From assembly GCA_017882905.1 (NCBI GenBank), contig JADGOO010000160.1, positions 1 to 33,090 of the forward strand: a stretch of DNA of 33,090 nt. Direction: 5' to 3'. Shown here one piece after another: positions 22,872 to 30,372 of this stretch. The stretch is from Acidimicrobiia bacterium. GTDB taxonomy: Bacteria; Actinomycetota; Acidimicrobiia; IMCC26256; PALSA-610. The first letter of the stretch is position 1. Each line of letters begins with the position of its first letter. Both the position numbers and the translations under genes were made by a program. The notes under the pieces were generated by a model that did not search any database, was not told the origin of the DNA, and saw nothing but the letters and a program-made list of their open reading frames with translations.

Positions 22872-24319
22872 GCGAGCTCGGCCTCCCAGTCGTGCGTCTC
22901 GAGCACGTCCTTGAGGGCGCGCAGGAACGACGCCGCGTAGGCGCCGTCGAACGCGCGGTGGTCCCAGGCAAGGGCGAGCACGCCGACATGGTGCACTGCG
23001 ATCGTGTCTTCGCCGTCAGGGCCTTCGATCACGACCGGCTTCTTGTGCACGCCGTCGGAGGCCAGGATCGCGATCTGCGGCTGGTTGATGATCGGCAGGG
23101 TCATCGCCGTGCCGAACGGGCCCATGTTGGTGATGGTGAACGTGCCACCGACCACCTCATCGGGCTTGAGCTGACGGCTCTTCGCGCGCGCCGCCAAGTC
23201 GCGGATCTCACGCGCGATCAGGCGCAGGCGCTTGCCGTCGACGTTGCGGACCACGGGCGCGACAAGTCCGAGGAAGTCGAGATCGACCGCGATGCCGAGG
23301 TGGATGTCGCGGTGCACGACGAGCGCGTCGCCGTCGACGCTCGCGTTCACGTTCGGGTACTCGTGCACCACGTCGGAGAACGCCCGGCAGATGAACGGGA
23401 GATAGGTGAGCGAGAAGCCCTCCTGCGACTTCCACGACGCGCCCGCGGCGCGGCGCACCCGCTCGATGCGCTCGAAGTCGACCTCCATCGAGGTGTACAC
23501 GTGCGCGCTCGTCGCCTTCGACCGCACCACGTGCTCGGCGGTGCGACGACGGATGTTGTCGAAGGGCACGACCACGTCACCGGTACCCGGAGGCAGTGGC
23601 TGCGTGGCCGGTAGCCGTGCGGGCTGCGGTGCGGGCGCAGCAAGAGCGGGCGCGGACACTGTCGCGAGAGACGCGACAGGCGCACCGGCCCCGCGCGCCC
23701 GCACCGCAGCGAGCACGTCGTTGCGGGTGATGCGGCCACCGTCTCCGGTACCGGTGATCGACCCGGCGTCGAGACCGTACTCATTGAGCAGCCGGCGCAC
23801 CAACGGCGACGCGACCACTCCGGCGCCCGCGCTCGGCGCGGCGGGCGCGGCGACAGCCGGCACGGTCGCGCCGTTGTCACTGGGCGCGGGTGCAGGAGCG
23901 GGTGCCTCAGCGACCGGCGCCGGCGTGCTCGGCGCGGGAGCGACGGGTGCGGGCGTGCTCGGCGCGGGAGCGACGGGTGCGGGCGGCGCCGGTGCGGGCG
24001 GGGCGGGCTCGGGTTGCGGGGCGGGCGCGGCCGCCTCCGGCTCGGCCGTTGGCGCCGCCGCTGCAGCAGCAGTCGTGGCGCCGGCCGTGGCGCCGCCGAT
24101 GACCGCGAGACGCGTGCCCACCGGGACCGTCTCGCCTTCGGGTACGAGGATCTCGCTCACCACGCCGGGACCGGGCGCGGGCACCTCGGAATCGACCTTG
24201 TCGGTCGAGACTTCGAACAACGGCTCATCGGCCGCGACCTGCTCGCCGACCTGCTTGAACCAGCGCGTGATCGTGCCCTCGGTGACCGTCTCACCGAGCT
24301 GGGGCATCACGACGTCCAT
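22868..24319 (-). CDS. sucB: 2-oxoacid dehydrogenase E2, dihydrolipoyl acyltransferase (DlaT/SucB type)
   Basis: A 483-residue core subunit that carries acyl groups on lipoate. N-terminal lipoyl domain (1-76) with STDKVDSEV and lipoyl-Lys41; a long Ala/Pro linker (80-165) that includes two exact 10-residue repeats; E3/E1-binding domain (170-206) with SPLVRRLLNEYGLD and TGDGGRITRNDVLAA; catalytic domain (248-480) with the active-site pair His454/Asp458 in LAWDHRAFDG. Sequence resembles mycobacterial DlaT, so it could serve pyruvate, 2-oxoglutarate or branched-chain complexes. A Shine-Dalgarno GAGGAGG (24330-24324) precedes ATG 24319. It lies 23 bases after lpdA, and its stop overlaps the LipB-LipA start. 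No E1 is in the window. Confidence 0.93.
   Translation of the reverse strand: MDVVMPQLGETVTEGTITRWFKQVGEQVAADEPLFEVSTDKVDSEVPAPGPGVVSEILVPEGETVPVGTRLAVIGGATAGATTAAAAAAPTAEPEAAAPAPQPEPAPPAPAPPAPVAPAPSTPAPVAPAPSTPAPVAEAPAPAPAPSDNGATVPAVAAPAAPSAGAGVVASPLVRRLLNEYGLDAGSITGTGDGGRITRNDVLAAVRARGAGAPVASLATVSAPALAAPAPQPARLPATQPLPPGTGDVVVPFDNIRRRTAEHVVRSKATSAHVYTSMEVDFERIERVRRAAGASWKSQEGFSLTYLPFICRAFSDVVHEYPNVNASVDGDALVVHRDIHLGIAVDLDFLGLVAPVVRNVDGKRLRLIAREIRDLAARAKSRQLKPDEVVGGTFTITNMGPFGTAMTLPIINQPQIAILASDGVHKKPVVIEGPDGEDTIAVHHVGVLALAWDHRAFDGAYAASFLRALKDVLETHDWEAELA
23921..23980 (-). repeat. 30-base tandem repeat in the E2 linker
   Basis: Two adjacent 30-base units (23921-23950, 23951-23980) differ only at the first base and encode two copies of a ten-residue Pro/Ala segment (APAPSTPAPV). 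It lengthens the flexible linker between the lipoyl and binding domains and is a likely site of copy-number change. Confidence 0.85.
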
Positions 24320-24323
24320 TCCG

Positions 24324-24330
24324 CCTCCTC
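24324..24330 (-). promoter_or_regulatory. Ribosome binding site of the E2 gene
   Basis: GAGGAGG on the minus strand, four bases before ATG 24319. It shows that this internal operon gene, unlike the leaderless first genes, uses Shine-Dalgarno initiation. Confidence 0.7.
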
Positions 24331-24342
24331 TTCGCTTCTCGC

Positions 24343-25749
24343 CTAGCCGTGCAACGAACGGCCGGTGAGCGCCAGGGCCGATTCGCCGAACAGCTCCGAG
24401 AGCGTCGGATGCGCATGGATCAGCGCACCGAGATCCTCGCCGGTCGCTTCCCAGTTCACCGACAGATAGCCCTCGGCGATGAGCTCAGTGGCCCACGGGC
24501 CGCAGATGTGCACGCCGAGGATCACGCCCGTGGCCTTGTCGGCCACGATCTTCACGAGCCCGTCGCTCTCGCCGATGATCAGCGCGCGCCCGTTGCCGAT
24601 GAAGCGGTGCACCGATGTGGTCACTTCGCAACCCTTGGCCTTGGCCTGTTCCTCGGTGAGGCCGCAGAACGCGACCTCCGGATGGCAGTAGATGCCCCAC
24701 GGCACCTTGGCGTAATCGATGGGGGTGGGCTCTTCGCCCAACATGTCCTTGACGGCGACGATCGATTCCTCGAACGCCACATGCGCGAGCTGGGGCGTCG
24801 CCACGATGTCGCCCACGGCGTAGACGCCGGCGAGGTTCGTGCGCATGCGGCCGTCGACCGACACGAAGCCACGCTCGTCGAGGGCTACGCCCTGTTCGAT
24901 GAGGTTGGCGCCCTCACTGCGGGGACGGCGCCCCACCGACACGACAACGCAGTCGACGGGCAGCTCGACTGGGCCCGACTTGTTCTCGTAGCGCACGGTG
25001 ACGCCATCAGCGCTGCGCTCGGCGGCGACGACGGTGACCCCGACCTCGGCCTTGATCCCCCGCTTCTGGAACGCTCGCCCGACCACCTGGGCGACCTGCG
25101 AATCGACACCGGTGAGCAGCTGCGGCAGGGCTTCGAGCACCGTCACCTGGCTGCCCACATCGGCGAGGAACGACGCGAACTCACAGCCAATGGCACCGCC
25201 GCCGATCACCGCGACGCGGGCCGGCACATGGTCGAGCTGGAGCACATGGTCCGACGACAGGATCGTGGTGCCGTCGAACTCGAAGCCGGGCAACGGCAGG
25301 GCGCGGGGTAGCGAGCCCATGGCGAGCACGAGGTTGCGACCCTTGAGCTCAGAGCCGTCGGAGACCCCGACGAGGCGCGTGCGGCCGTCGAGGAGGCGCG
25401 CCGTGCCGGCGACGACCGTGACCTTGCGGCCCTTCAGGAGCGTCTCGAGGCCGGAGGTGAGCCGGTCGATGACCTTCTGCTTGCGCTGCTGGGTGACGCC
25501 GAGGTCGAGGGCGGGATCGCCGGCCGTCACGCCGAACTCGGCGGCGCCGCGCACGGTGCGCACCACGGTCGCCGTCTCGAGCAGCTCCTTGGCGGGGATG
25601 CAGCCCACGTGGAGGCAGGTGCCGCCCACTCGGGCCTGCTCGACCATGGCGATCCGCATGCCTGCCGATGCGCCGTAGAGGGCCGCGGCGTAGCCGCCCG
25701 GGCCGCCGCCCATCACGACCAGGTCGAATTCCTCAGCCGTCGGACTCAC
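24343..25749 (-). CDS. lpdA: Dihydrolipoyl dehydrogenase (E3)
   Basis: A 468-residue FAD flavoprotein that reoxidises the dihydrolipoyl group of E2 with NAD. FAD-binding GGGPGGY at 14-20, redox-active disulfide Cys45/Cys50 in GGTCLHVGCIPAKELL (most relatives have Asn and Ser where His47 and Ala53 stand), NAD-binding GGGAIGCEFASFL, the second FAD motif YAVGDIV and the interface His447/Glu452 in HAHPTLSE, which acts on the neighbouring subunit. Length is normal. I chose GTG 25749 (VSPTAEEFDL) because it gives the family's usual N-terminus; the frame is open further upstream. It precedes the E2 gene by 23 bases and follows a possible small membrane-peptide gene by 40 bases. Confidence 0.94.
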   Translation of the reverse strand: MSPTAEEFDLVVMGGGPGGYAAALYGASAGMRIAMVEQARVGGTCLHVGCIPAKELLETATVVRTVRGAAEFGVTAGDPALDLGVTQQRKQKVIDRLTSGLETLLKGRKVTVVAGTARLLDGRTRLVGVSDGSELKGRNLVLAMGSLPRALPLPGFEFDGTTILSSDHVLQLDHVPARVAVIGGGAIGCEFASFLADVGSQVTVLEALPQLLTGVDSQVAQVVGRAFQKRGIKAEVGVTVVAAERSADGVTVRYENKSGPVELPVDCVVVSVGRRPRSEGANLIEQGVALDERGFVSVDGRMRTNLAGVYAVGDIVATPQLAHVAFEESIVAVKDMLGEEPTPIDYAKVPWGIYCHPEVAFCGLTEEQAKAKGCEVTTSVHRFIGNGRALIIGESDGLVKIVADKATGVILGVHICGPWATELIAEGYLSVNWEATGEDLGALIHAHPTLSELFGESALALTGRSLHG

Positions 25750-25789
25750 CTCTCTTCGCGTCGCCGATCGCTGGTGCCCGCACCTCGCG

Positions 25790-25879
25790 TCAGCGGACCT
25801 CGAAGACGAAGAGCGTTCCGGCGGCGAGGATGGCGAACGCACACAGCGCGCACAACACGAGCAGCGTACGGGTCTTCAC
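25790..25879 (-). CDS. Possible 29-residue single-span membrane peptide
   Basis: GTG 25879 to TGA 25790 encodes VKTRTLLVLCALCAFAILAA followed by GTLFVFEVR: a basic start, one hydrophobic span of about 20 residues and a short polar tail. All but three sense codons end in G or C, as in nearby genes, although that bias also exists in non-coding GC-rich DNA. TAAACC lies nine bases before the GTG. It is on the same strand as lpdA, 40 bases upstream, and diverges from the flippase-like gene. No ribosome-binding site is visible. It could be a real small membrane protein or a chance frame in a promoter region. Confidence 0.4.
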   Translation of the reverse strand: MKTRTLLVLCALCAFAILAAGTLFVFEVR

Positions 25880-25892
25880 AACGCGCCCGGTT

Positions 25893-25898
25893 TACCAT
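25893..25898 (+). promoter_or_regulatory. Candidate -10 box of the flippase-like gene
   Basis: TACCAT lies six bases before ATG 25905, with no Shine-Dalgarno, the same spacing as at 9985 and 11310. Confidence 0.4.
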
Positions 25899-25904
25899 GC
25901 GCCG

Positions 25905-27257
25905 ATGCAATCGCGAGCCCGGCGCGTGGTGGACGCCGCCCGCACCAACGTTCCGGAGGGGACGTTCGCCGTCGGTGGCGGGCTCGTGCTCGCCGCGTTG
26001 GCGGCGTGGGGCTACCAGATCTTCGCCGAGAAGAAGCTCCCCGACGCGCCGTACAACGCCGTCAACGCGCTGTGGATCACCACCTTCGTCGTGACGCCGG
26101 GCTTCTTCCAGCCCCTCGAACAAGAAGTGGCCAGGGCTATCTCCGAACGGCGAGAGCGCGGCGTCGGAGGCGGACCGGTGCTCTGGAAGGCGGCGCGCCT
26201 CGGCGGCCTGCTCACCGCCGTGGTGGGGCTCGCGATCGTGGTGGTGGCGCTCACCACGGACTTCTTCTCGCACCAGCTGTTCAAAGGCGTGCACGATCAA
26301 GGCCTGCTCGTGATCGCGCTGCTGGCTGCGCTCGTCACCTACGCCACCGCGTACCTGGCCCGCGGCGCGCTCTCGGGCAACGGCCGGTTCCGCAACTACG
26401 GCCTCATGCACGGCACGGAAGGCACCGTGCGGCTCTTGGCGGTGATCGCCGTCGTCGCCTCGGGCCACGCATCGGCCGGCCTGTTCGGCCTTGCGCTCGT
26501 GCTGCCGCCGATCGCGGCCGTCATCGTGGCGCTGTTCCGCCAAAAGGGGCTCGCCGAGCCCGGCCCCGACGCTCCCTACTCGGAGCTGTCGAACGCGCTC
26601 GCCTGGCTGCTCGGCAGCTCGGTGCTCGCGCAGCTCCTGTCGTACGCGCCGGTCTTCGCCGCACAGCTCATCGTGAGCAACGGTGCCGGCCCGCAGAAGC
26701 TGCTCGCCGGCTTCATCACCGCGATGTTCATCGCGAGGGTGCCGCTGCTCATGTTCCAGGCCGTGCAAGCCGCGTTGTTGCCGAAGCTGTCGGCCCACTC
26801 GGCATCGGGGCGCCACGACGAGTTCCGCAGCGGCCTGATGCGCCTGCTCGTGATCGTGTCGGCCATCGCCGCGATCGGCGTGCTCGGCGCGCTCGCCATC
26901 GGCCGCACCGCCGGCAAGTTCGTGTTCCACTCGAAGTGGACGCTCGGCAACGGTGAGCTGGCGCTGCTCGCCGCCGGGGCCGGCGCGTACATCATCGCCT
27001 TCACCCTGGCCCAAGGCCTGATTGCCCTACGCGCCTACCCGAAGCTCACCGCAGGCTGGGCGTGCGGCGCGGTCGCCTTCCTGGGCGTGATGCTCGTGCC
27101 CGGCGACGTGTTCACCCGGGCCGAGGTGGCCTTCCTCGTGAGCAGCGCCGTGGCCGCCGGCATCATCATCGTGTTGCTGATGCGGGAGATGCGCACCAAG
27201 ACTGCGACACTCGGCGAGCTGGTCACGGTTGTCGAGCGCGCGCCGCTCGAGTTCTGA
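25905..27257 (+). CDS. MOP/MviN-like polytopic membrane protein, candidate lipid or glycan flippase
   Basis: A 450-residue inner-membrane protein with about twelve hydrophobic segments spread evenly and short loops. The early loop TTFVVTPGFFQPLEQEVARAISERRERG and the repeated two-helix hairpins resemble the polysaccharide exporter (MOP: Wzx/MurJ/MATE) superfamily; the second half has YAPVFAAQLIVSNGAGPQKLLAGF and a FIARVPLLMFQAVQAALLP helix where related flippases have conserved Arg and Pro. It should move an amphipathic substrate, most likely an undecaprenyl- or decaprenyl-linked glycan. It sits 43 bases upstream of the DPPR synthase gene, which also has its own promoter. Function is inferred from fold and place only. 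Confidence 0.75.
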   Translation: MQSRARRVVDAARTNVPEGTFAVGGGLVLAALAAWGYQIFAEKKLPDAPYNAVNALWITTFVVTPGFFQPLEQEVARAISERRERGVGGGPVLWKAARLGGLLTAVVGLAIVVVALTTDFFSHQLFKGVHDQGLLVIALLAALVTYATAYLARGALSGNGRFRNYGLMHGTEGTVRLLAVIAVVASGHASAGLFGLALVLPPIAAVIVALFRQKGLAEPGPDAPYSELSNALAWLLGSSVLAQLLSYAPVFAAQLIVSNGAGPQKLLAGFITAMFIARVPLLMFQAVQAALLPKLSAHSASGRHDEFRSGLMRLLVIVSAIAAIGVLGALAIGRTAGKFVFHSKWTLGNGELALLAAGAGAYIIAFTLAQGLIALRAYPKLTAGWACGAVAFLGVMLVPGDVFTRAEVAFLVSSAVAAGIIIVLLMREMRTKTATLGELVTVVERAPLEF

Positions 27258-27265
27258 AAGACGCC

Positions 27266-27274
27266 CGGTAGCCT
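27266..27274 (+). promoter_or_regulatory. Candidate -10 region (CGGTAGCCT) of the DPPR synthase operon
   Basis: CGGTAGCCT, identical to the boxes before pepA and metH, sits 26 bases before ATG 27301. It predicts a start near 27281 and a 20-base leader that holds the ribosome-binding sequence CGGGAG (27291-27296). Confidence 0.5.
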
Positions 27275-27300
27275 GAGCGCTCCGCCGACGCGGGAGCCGC

Positions 27301-28212
27301 ATGGAACTTCAGTCCGACCTCGCGATCGCGCGGCCGCCGATGAACGCCGGGCGTGCCTACCTCCGGCTCGCGCGGCCCAAGCAGTGGTCGAAGAACGTGC
27401 TGGTGTTCGCCGCGCCCGGCGCCGCGGGCGTGCTCGACCACGGCGATGCGCTCGCCAAGTCATTGGTCGCGTTCGTGGCGTTCTGCGCCGCGGCGGCGGG
27501 GACGTACGCCTGGAACGACTCGCTCGACGTGGAGGCCGACCGCAGGCACCCCGTGAAGTGCAATCGTCCGGTGGCGAGCGGCGCGATCAGCGTGCGCGCC
27601 GCCCAGATCTTCGGCAGCGTGTTGATCGCGGCTGCGATCGGCGTCTCGTTCGCGGCATCGTGGCGGCTCGCGCTCGTGGTCGCGGGCTATCTCGTCATCA
27701 CGTTCACGTACAGCGGATGGTTGAAGCACGAACCGGTGCTCGACCTCGCGCTCGTTGCGGCCGGCTTCGTGCTGCGCGCGGTCGCGGGTGGCGCGGCGGT
27801 CGACGTGCCGATCTCCACGTGGTTCCTGATCGTTGCCGCGTCGGGCTCGCTGTTCATGGTCACCGGGAAGCGCAGCGCCGAGAAGGCCGAGCTCGGTTCT
27901 GCCGCCGCCGGTCATCGCCGAGCGCTGGCGGGCTACTCCGCGAGCTTCCTGCTCTACGTGCGCGCCGTGTCGTCGTCGGTCGCGATCCTCGCCTACTGCC
28001 TGTGGGCGTTCGAGAAGTCGCAGCACGCGGGCAACGCCGCCTGGTTCCAGCTCTCCATCATCCCCTTCGTGCTCGGCGTGCTTCGTTATGCGTTGCTGCT
28101 CGATCACGGCGGTGGTGGCGCACCCGAAGAGCTCGTGCTGAGCGATCGGTTCATCCTCGCGTTCGGCGCGCTCTGGGCTGTCGTGTTCGCGATCGCGGTC
28201 TACGTCTCGTGA
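27301..28212 (+). CDS. ubiA: Decaprenyl-phosphate phosphoribosyltransferase (DPPR synthase, UbiA family)
   Basis: A 303-residue integral membrane enzyme that transfers 5-phosphoribose from PRPP to a polyprenyl phosphate, the first step toward decaprenyl-phosphoarabinose. RPKQWSKNVLVFAAP at 25-39 is the family signature. The prenyltransferase motif at 72-94 has N72, D73, D76, D80 and R81, then HPVKCNRP; a second region near 175-200 carries the usual GKRSAEKAEL-type motif. About nine membrane spans follow. The next gene starts within its stop codon (GTGA). Together with the following genes this mirrors the Rv3806c/Rv3790/Rv3791 set of mycobacteria. Confidence 0.9.
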   Translation: MELQSDLAIARPPMNAGRAYLRLARPKQWSKNVLVFAAPGAAGVLDHGDALAKSLVAFVAFCAAAAGTYAWNDSLDVEADRRHPVKCNRPVASGAISVRAAQIFGSVLIAAAIGVSFAASWRLALVVAGYLVITFTYSGWLKHEPVLDLALVAAGFVLRAVAGGAAVDVPISTWFLIVAASGSLFMVTGKRSAEKAELGSAAAGHRRALAGYSASFLLYVRAVSSSVAILAYCLWAFEKSQHAGNAAWFQLSIIPFVLGVLRYALLLDHGGGGAPEELVLSDRFILAFGALWAVVFAIAVYVS

Positions 28213-29621
28213 CGGCCGCCTTCGACGAGCGCGCCGAGCTGCTCCACGGTTGGGGGCGCACCGCACCCACGCACGCCACCGTGTGGCGACCGCGTACCAG
28301 CGACGACGTCCGCGCGCGCATGGGCGAGTTCGGTATGCGCGGCGTGGTCGCGCGCGGTCTCGGACGCAGCTACGGCGATGCTGCGCAGAACGCCGGCGGC
28401 CACGTGGTGCTCGGCACTGCCCTCGACCACGTGCTCGAGCTCGATCTCGACAAGGGAACGGTCACGTGCGAGGCGGGCACCAGCCTCGACGTGCTCATGC
28501 GCCTCCTGATCCCCCTCGGCTGGTTCCCCACGGTGATCCCCGGCACGCGCTACGTGACCGTGGGAGGAGGCATCGCCGCCGACATCCACGGCAAGTACCG
28601 CGAGGGTTCGTTCGCCGACTTCGTCGACCGCTGCACCCTCGTCACCCCCGACGGCGAGGTGCGCACGATCAGCGCCGAGACCGATCCGTCGCTGTTCTGG
28701 GCCACCGCGGGCGGTATGGGCCTCACCGGCATCGTCACCGACGCCACGCTTCGGCTGCACCACATCGAGACGGCGCGCATCACGGTCGACACCGAGCGCT
28801 GCGTCGACGTCGACGACTGCATGACACGGATGCTCGATGGCGACAGCGCGTACCGCTACAGCGTCGCGTGGATCGACTGCCTCGCGCGCGGCCGCCACCT
28901 CGGACGATCCATCCTCGAGCGCGGGAACCACACCACCGTCGCCGAGCTCCCCGCCGGAAGCGACGCACCGTTGCACTACGCCCCGAGTCGCAACATCCCT
29001 GCGCCGCCGTGGGCGCCCACGCAGCTCCTGAACCCATTGTCGGTCGCCGCGTTCAACGAGCTGTGGTTCCGCAAGGCGCCGCGCTGCGAGCGCGGAGCGA
29101 TCCACACGATCGAAGGGTTCTTCCATCCCCTCGACGCGATCCTCGGCTGGAACCGCATGTACGGCGCGCGCGGTTTCGTGCAGTACCAGTTTGTCGTGCC
29201 GTACGGCGAAGAAGCCGTGCTGCGCGCCGTGCTCGAAAAGCTCGCGGCCGCGCGCACCGCTTCGTTCGTGGCGGTGCTCAAGCGCTTCGAATCGTCGAAC
29301 GACGGCATGCTCTCCTTCCCGATGCCCGGCTGGACGCTCGCGGTCGACGTGTCGGCCGCGCGCCACGGGCTGGCCGAGATGCTCGACGAGCTCGATCGGA
29401 TGGTCGTCGACGTCGGTGGCCGCGTGTACCTCGCCAAGGACTCGCGCGTCGCTCCCGACCTGTTCACCGCCATGTACCCGCGCCTCGACGAGTGGCGCGC
29501 CGTGCAGGCGTCGTTGGATCCGCACGGCCGCATGCAGTCGGATCTCGCCCGCCGCCTCGGCATCACCGACCGCGCGCCGCGCGCGGAACCCCGCAAGCGA
29601 ACAAGGCGAAAGCATGCGTGA
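28209..29621 (+). CDS. dprE1: Decaprenylphosphoryl-ribose 2'-oxidase DprE1
   Basis: A 470-residue FAD oxidoreductase that oxidises the 2'-OH of decaprenylphosphoryl-ribose to a keto intermediate. VAO-fold FAD-binding domain with GRSYGDAAQN at 52-61, GGGIAADIHGK at 119-129 and GGMGLTGIVT; C-terminal substrate domain with FVQYQFVVPYGEEAV, Lys410 in YLAKDSR (equivalent of M. tuberculosis Lys418) and MYPRLDEWR. Where M. tuberculosis has Cys387 in GWNICVDF, this protein has Ala378 in GWTLAVDV. Starts at GTG 28209 overlapping ubiA by four bases, and overlaps dprE2 by eight. The tail from 455 is basic and disordered-looking (RKRTRRKHA). Confidence 0.92.
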   Translation: MTAAFDERAELLHGWGRTAPTHATVWRPRTSDDVRARMGEFGMRGVVARGLGRSYGDAAQNAGGHVVLGTALDHVLELDLDKGTVTCEAGTSLDVLMRLLIPLGWFPTVIPGTRYVTVGGGIAADIHGKYREGSFADFVDRCTLVTPDGEVRTISAETDPSLFWATAGGMGLTGIVTDATLRLHHIETARITVDTERCVDVDDCMTRMLDGDSAYRYSVAWIDCLARGRHLGRSILERGNHTTVAELPAGSDAPLHYAPSRNIPAPPWAPTQLLNPLSVAAFNELWFRKAPRCERGAIHTIEGFFHPLDAILGWNRMYGARGFVQYQFVVPYGEEAVLRAVLEKLAAARTASFVAVLKRFESSNDGMLSFPMPGWTLAVDVSAARHGLAEMLDELDRMVVDVGGRVYLAKDSRVAPDLFTAMYPRLDEWRAVQASLDPHGRMQSDLARRLGITDRAPRAEPRKRTRRKHA

Positions 29622-30372
29622 CGCGTTGGGCGATGTGCAGTCAGTGCTCGTGCTCGGTGGGCGTTCCGAGCTGGCGTTGGCCACCGTGCAGGCACTCGTC
29701 GCGCGGCGCACGCGTCGTGTCGTGCTTGCCGTGCGAGACGTCGACGCCGCCGCGACCGACGTCGAGCAGCTGCGGGAGCGCGGCGCCACCGTGGACGCCG
29801 TGGAGTTCGACGCACTCGACACCCGCCGGCATGGCGCGTTCGTCAAGCGGGTCTGGGGCGAGCACGGCGATTTCGACCTCGTGTTGGTGGCGTTCGGCGT
29901 GCTCGGCGATCAAGAGCGTGCGCTGCACGACGCGGCCCACGCGCTCGAGGTCGTGCGCGCCAACTTCACCGGTGCCGTCTCGGTGCTGGTACCGATCGCA
30001 GCACGGATGCGAGAGCAGGGCCACGGCACGATCGCCGTGCTGTCGTCGATCGCTGCGCTCCGACCGCGCCGCGCGAACTTCGTGTACGGGTCATCGAAGG
30101 CTGGGCTCGACGCGTTCGCCAACGGGCTCGCCGACGAGCTCGCCGGCAGTGGCGTGCACGTGATGGTGGTCCGCCCCGGCTTCGTGCACACCCGCATGAC
30201 CGAAGGCATGGACGCGGCGCCGTTCTCGACCACACCCGACGTGGTCGCGGCCCAGATCGTCGCGGGAATCGCCGCGCAGCGCACCGTGGTGTGGGCGCCG
30301 CCCATCCTGCGCTTCGTGGCGCCCGTGCTCCAGCTGTTGCCGCGCGCCGTGTGGCGGCGCATGCCCCGATGA
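29614..30372 (+). CDS. dprE2: Decaprenylphosphoryl-2-keto-ribose reductase DprE2
   Basis: A 252-residue short-chain dehydrogenase that reduces the DprE1 product with NADH to give decaprenylphosphoryl-arabinose. The Rossmann start VLVLGGRSELALATVQAL is at 11-28 with an atypical glycine loop (GGRSELA) as in other DprE2 proteins. The active-site Ser is in VLSSIAAL and the Tyr/Lys pair is in YGSSKAGLD. A hydrophobic C-terminal helix (PILRFVAPVLQLLP) could hold it at the membrane near DprE1. Starts at ATG 29614, eight bases inside dprE1, and its stop overlaps the next gene (ATGA). Confidence 0.9.
   Translation: MRDALGDVQSVLVLGGRSELALATVQALVARRTRRVVLAVRDVDAAATDVEQLRERGATVDAVEFDALDTRRHGAFVKRVWGEHGDFDLVLVAFGVLGDQERALHDAAHALEVVRANFTGAVSVLVPIAARMREQGHGTIAVLSSIAALRPRRANFVYGSSKAGLDAFANGLADELAGSGVHVMVVRPGFVHTRMTEGMDAAPFSTTPDVVAAQIVAGIAAQRTVVWAPPILRFVAPVLQLLPRAVWRRMPR

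Noticed and set aside
23881-24102. The GC-rich repeats in the E2 linker as a CRISPR or regulatory array
   Set aside because: Units are 30 bases with no spacers and encode a regular Pro/Ala linker in frame.
27384-28208. Long upstream extension of the DprE1 frame
   Set aside because: The extension is an Arg-rich shifted frame over ubiA. The GTG at 28209 gives the normal DprE1 N-terminus and a typical GTGA coupling.
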